NCBI GenBank assembly: GCA_910584865.1
Contig: CAJUCE010000003.1
Span: 124,001-188,000, forward strand
Source: an uncultured Acetatifactor sp.
GTDB taxonomy: Bacteria > Bacillota > Clostridia > Lachnospirales > Lachnospiraceae
Direction of reading: 5' to 3'
DNA: 64,000 nt
The translations under genes were made by a program, and so were the position numbers. How positions within the stretch are numbered: the first letter of the stretch is position 1; every line of letters begins with the position of its first letter. A model generated the notes under the pieces. The model was not told where the DNA came from, searched no databases, and saw nothing but the letters and a program-made list of their open reading frames with translations. Below, piece after piece: positions 61,374-64,000 of the stretch.

Positions 61374-63017
61374 ATGAAAAATATACCGAAAAAAAATTCC
61401 GACTTGAAAAATACAGCCTCCCCCTCCCGGGAATTTGCCCCCATCCTGCGCCGGGCCGGTATCACCGCCTGGCTGTGCAGGCTTCTGCCCATTCCCATAG
61501 GCCTGTACAATGCCCGTCTGCTATCCCGGACCGTGGCCAGTGCCGTATCCGGGGACAGCGGCGGCGTACTCCGAAGCGGAGGTTTTCTGCTCCTGCTGTT
61601 GGCTCTGGCGAAGGCCTTTGATTTCCTTGCAAACGCGGCATACGGGAGACTCTCCTCCCGGGCGCTGCACCAGTGCAGGCAGCTGCTGTACCGCCGTTTC
61701 CTCTCCTGCCCCCTTTCCCTGCTCCATGAAACGAAGCACGGTCAGGCCACGGAAATGCTCAATGACGATTTCGACACGGTGACGGAAAAATTCCTGAACC
61801 TGTATCCCGGCTTTTTCACCGGATTTGCCACTCTTCTCGCCTATTTTTCCTTTCTTCTGGCACAGAGCCTGACCGCCGCCCTAGCGCTGCTGGGCATATC
61901 CCTCCTGCAGGCTGTTCCGCCCCTGGTGGTAAAGCGATTTCTGGAAAAAAATTACGGCGACACCAGGGAAATTGAGGCGCGGATTACGGACTGCACCCTG
62001 GAATATTACCACGGTTTTGCCTGTATCAAAATGTATGGGCTGAAACACTGGTGCCTGGACCGCCTTGCCCAGCTGCACAAGGATTACCTGGTCATCGGAA
62101 ACCGTTCGGAAGCCGCCTGCCAGGCGGAGCTGACCCTGAAACAGCTCACCGGGAATATCCTGACCTACGGCACTTACGGGCTGATGGGATTGTTTGTGCT
62201 CCGTGAAACCATGGCACTGGAAACCGCCGTAGAGGCCATTGCCCTCTCCCAGGGATTTTATGCCGCCGCCAAAACCATATTTGACACGATTCCCGCTTTC
62301 GTGGTAGCGGGAAAAGCGGAAGCGAGGATAGCGGCTTTCTATTATAATGCAGAATCGGCCCCGGGAGAAACCATGGGACTGGCTCATGGCGTTTCCGATT
62401 CCGAAAAGTTATACGGCACAAATCCCTGCATCCGCTTTGACCATGTATCATGCAGCTTTGAGGGCAGGCAGGTGCTCAATGACTTCAGCCTGTCCCTCCC
62501 GGCAGACCGCACCGTCCTCATCCGGGGAGCCAACGGCATGGGAAAATCCACCCTGCTTCGCCTGGCTTTGGGCTTAATCAAACCGGGCTCCAGCGATGTC
62601 AGCATGGGAGGAATCCCTTCCTGCGCCCTCCCTCCGGACAGTTTCCCGGAAAAAATCTTCTATCTGCCCCAGGAGGATCCTGCCTTCCATGTCTCCGCGG
62701 AAGAACTGTACGCCATGGTTCCCGGTGTGGAAACCCTGGAAGCCCTCTCCTTCGCGTATCGATTCCGCCTGCAGGAGGAACAATGGAAACAGCCCATAGA
62801 TACACTTTCCGGCGGTCAGCGGAAGAAAGTATTCCTGGCACTGGCGTTGGCGCTGCATCCCGGGCTGCTGCTCCTGGATGAGCCGGGCAATTCCCTGGAC
62901 GGGGACAGCAGGGAAATTCTGGCCGGGCTGCTGAAACAGCGGGGAGGCGGTACTCTCATTGTCACACATGACTCTGCTTTTGACAGGTTGGCGGATGTCT
63001 TCCACACATTGGGGTAA
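61374..63017 (+). CDS. ABC exporter half-transporter (permease-ATPase fusion), first subunit
   Basis: A 547-residue protein from ATG 61374 (AAAGGAT upstream). The N-terminal membrane domain has about six helices (LLLLLALAKAFDFLANAAYG, GFFTGFATLLAYFSFLLAQ). The ATPase domain has Walker A at 385-393 (GANGMGKST), signature LSGGQRKK at 478-485, and Walker B LLLLDEPGNSLDGDSREIL, then VTHDSAF with the switch His. The order permease-then-ATPase with no N-terminal peptidase suggests an exporter of unknown substrate. It likely pairs with the product of the next gene. Confidence 0.9.
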   Translation: MKNIPKKNSDLKNTASPSREFAPILRRAGITAWLCRLLPIPIGLYNARLLSRTVASAVSGDSGGVLRSGGFLLLLLALAKAFDFLANAAYGRLSSRALHQCRQLLYRRFLSCPLSLLHETKHGQATEMLNDDFDTVTEKFLNLYPGFFTGFATLLAYFSFLLAQSLTAALALLGISLLQAVPPLVVKRFLEKNYGDTREIEARITDCTLEYYHGFACIKMYGLKHWCLDRLAQLHKDYLVIGNRSEAACQAELTLKQLTGNILTYGTYGLMGLFVLRETMALETAVEAIALSQGFYAAAKTIFDTIPAFVVAGKAEARIAAFYYNAESAPGETMGLAHGVSDSEKLYGTNPCIRFDHVSCSFEGRQVLNDFSLSLPADRTVLIRGANGMGKSTLLRLALGLIKPGSSDVSMGGIPSCALPPDSFPEKIFYLPQEDPAFHVSAEELYAMVPGVETLEALSFAYRFRLQEEQWKQPIDTLSGGQRKKVFLALALALHPGLLLLDEPGNSLDGDSREILAGLLKQRGGGTLIVTHDSAFDRLADVFHTLG

Positions 63018-63335
63018 GCCTGGCCCGGGCTGCCCGAAAACGCATTAGGAATTGTTGCCCTGCATTACAGAAGCGATGAAGTCCCGGTTCCCGGATTTTT
63101 CGCCAAAATATACTCAAGACCGCCAGAATTCATCGTTTTGATTCTATTATGCAGAATAATATATCGGTATACAATGAAGACTGCGCTTGTATCCTCAAGA
63201 AGATTCTGGCAGAGTTTGCCCTCATTCTGTCCGGGTCAGGTACCAGAAAAGGAAATCGGGCAAGCATTCCATCATAAAAAACACAAAAGATATCAGTGGC
63301 AAAAACGGCTCTATATATTCGGAAAAGAGGTTCCA

Positions 63336-64000
63336 ATGAATACAAAAAGTAATGCAAGTGCAAAACGAAATACGGATAAAAAAACGAAAATCAAAAAGGA
63401 AATATACGGTGACGCGCTTTATTCCATGCGCATCCCCATCCTGCTCCACACTGCCGTCGCCTGCGCGGAAGGCATCCTGGCCGTTTTCACCGCCACCGTA
63501 CTGGGACAGTTCGCGGATTCCGTCTTCCAGCTTGATTTTGCCCTGGGAATGGAAAGCGCCCTCTCCCTGGGACTGGCGTTGTGCGGGATGATTCTCTTCC
63601 TGCCCGCCCTGACGCTGCTTGCCAATGTTTTCATGCTGAAATATGCCCTCGTTCATGACCGCATGGTTCTGGGACGGTTCCTGGACAAGACTTACGACTC
63701 CGTCCTGCCGTATGAGCCGGGGGACATTCAGAACCGCCTGGACTGGGACCCCACCAGGCTACGCTGCGATCTGGTGGAATACATCAACAAGGGGCTTATG
63801 ATGCCTGTAACTCTCGCCTTCCTGCTTTTCCACGCCCTGGAATTAAGCCCTGTTTACACCGCGGCGGTTTTCGGCATCTCTCTGCTGAAGCTGCTGATTC
63901 CCCTGGCGGTCAGGAAACTGGAAGGCCGCTGCGAACAGGAAACCCGGGAGTATACCTCCGCCCGCCGCTCCCTGGAGGCGGAAATCACCCAGAATCCCTG
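63336..64000 (+). CDS. ABC exporter half-transporter, second subunit, cut by window edge
   Basis: The frame opens at ATG 63336 (AAGAGG upstream) and runs to the last base without a stop, giving 221 residues. Helices are visible (HTAVACAEGILAVFTATVLG, LGLALCGMILFLPALTLLAN, MPVTLAFLLFHALELSPVYT), and the stretch LPYEPGDIQNRLDWDPTRLR matches the coupling region of ABC membrane domains. It presumably forms a heterodimer with the preceding subunit; the ATPase part lies outside the window. The 318-bp gap 63018-63335 holds no gene, only degenerate repeat-like stretches near 63025 and 63216-63240. Confidence 0.8.
   Translation, partial: MNTKSNASAKRNTDKKTKIKKEIYGDALYSMRIPILLHTAVACAEGILAVFTATVLGQFADSVFQLDFALGMESALSLGLALCGMILFLPALTLLANVFMLKYALVHDRMVLGRFLDKTYDSVLPYEPGDIQNRLDWDPTRLRCDLVEYINKGLMMPVTLAFLLFHALELSPVYTAAVFGISLLKLLIPLAVRKLEGRCEQETREYTSARRSLEAEITQNP

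Noticed and set aside
1..64000. CRISPR arrays, insertion sequences, rRNA genes, prophage
   Set aside because: No regularly spaced 25-40 bp repeats, transposase or integrase motifs, rRNA or phage structural genes were seen.

Overview
The window reads as a chromosome segment of an anaerobic, moderate-GC member of the Clostridia, most likely Lachnospiraceae. The reasons are the oxygen-independent class III ribonucleotide reductase (nrdDG), the gene order rimP-nusA-ylxR-ylxQ-infB-rbfA-nrnA-truB-ribF, consensus sigma-A promoters with 17-bp spacers, strong AGGAGG ribosome binding sites, and several families typical of that group (DUF5685, DUF1653, DUF2200, OFA transporter, DUF2975/HTH pair). There is no prophage, insertion sequence, CRISPR array or rRNA operon.

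Layout. 1-7.9 kb (all minus strand): a truncated 5'-nucleotidase, a DUF1653 protein, a small membrane protein under a promoter carrying LexA (SOS) boxes, an XRE-cupin regulator, nrdG-nrdD, then a J-domain protein, a DUF5685 protein and a zinc-ribbon membrane protein that look like one unit. 7.9-27.6 kb (minus): core information processing. It holds the tldD/tldE protease pair, pnp and rpsO, a cell-wall NlpC/P60 hydrolase, a Na/Pi symporter, the large ribosome-maturation/translation operon from ribF back to rimP, an RlmD-type rRNA methyltransferase and tRNA-Pro(AGG). Several leaders are visibly structured: a long stem-loop before pnp, an rpsO leader and a rimP leader hairpin.

27.8-43 kb is mixed accessory DNA: a metallophosphatase with a structured leader, an OFA-family transporter, two predicted rhamnosidase-like glycoside hydrolases, an ArsC-like protein, GNAT acetyltransferases, a nitrilase-fold hydrolase, a DUF2975/HTH pair and gene remnants (RHH-like, AAA-ATPase). 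43-55 kb is dominated by a 2001-residue transglutaminase-DUF4011-SF1 helicase-nuclease protein, a chemoreceptor and a second, Lhr-like helicase. 55-64 kb holds Sel1, PHP, aldo/keto reductase and GH25 lysozyme genes, and an XRE regulator followed by two ABC exporter half-transporters, the last running off the window.

Most notable non-gene signals: (1) a promoter with two LexA boxes before an unknown membrane protein; (2) a textbook WalR box just downstream of a perfect promoter before a cell-wall hydrolase; (3) an 87-nt, about 31-bp stem-loop in the pnp leader; (4) a dispersed intergenic element of about 65-105 bp in at least four copies, often touching gene ends; (5) in-frame minisatellites in three genes; (6) squalene-synthase-like Asp motifs in the DUF5685 protein. 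All functional statements come from reading the sequence and recalling families; no search was run.
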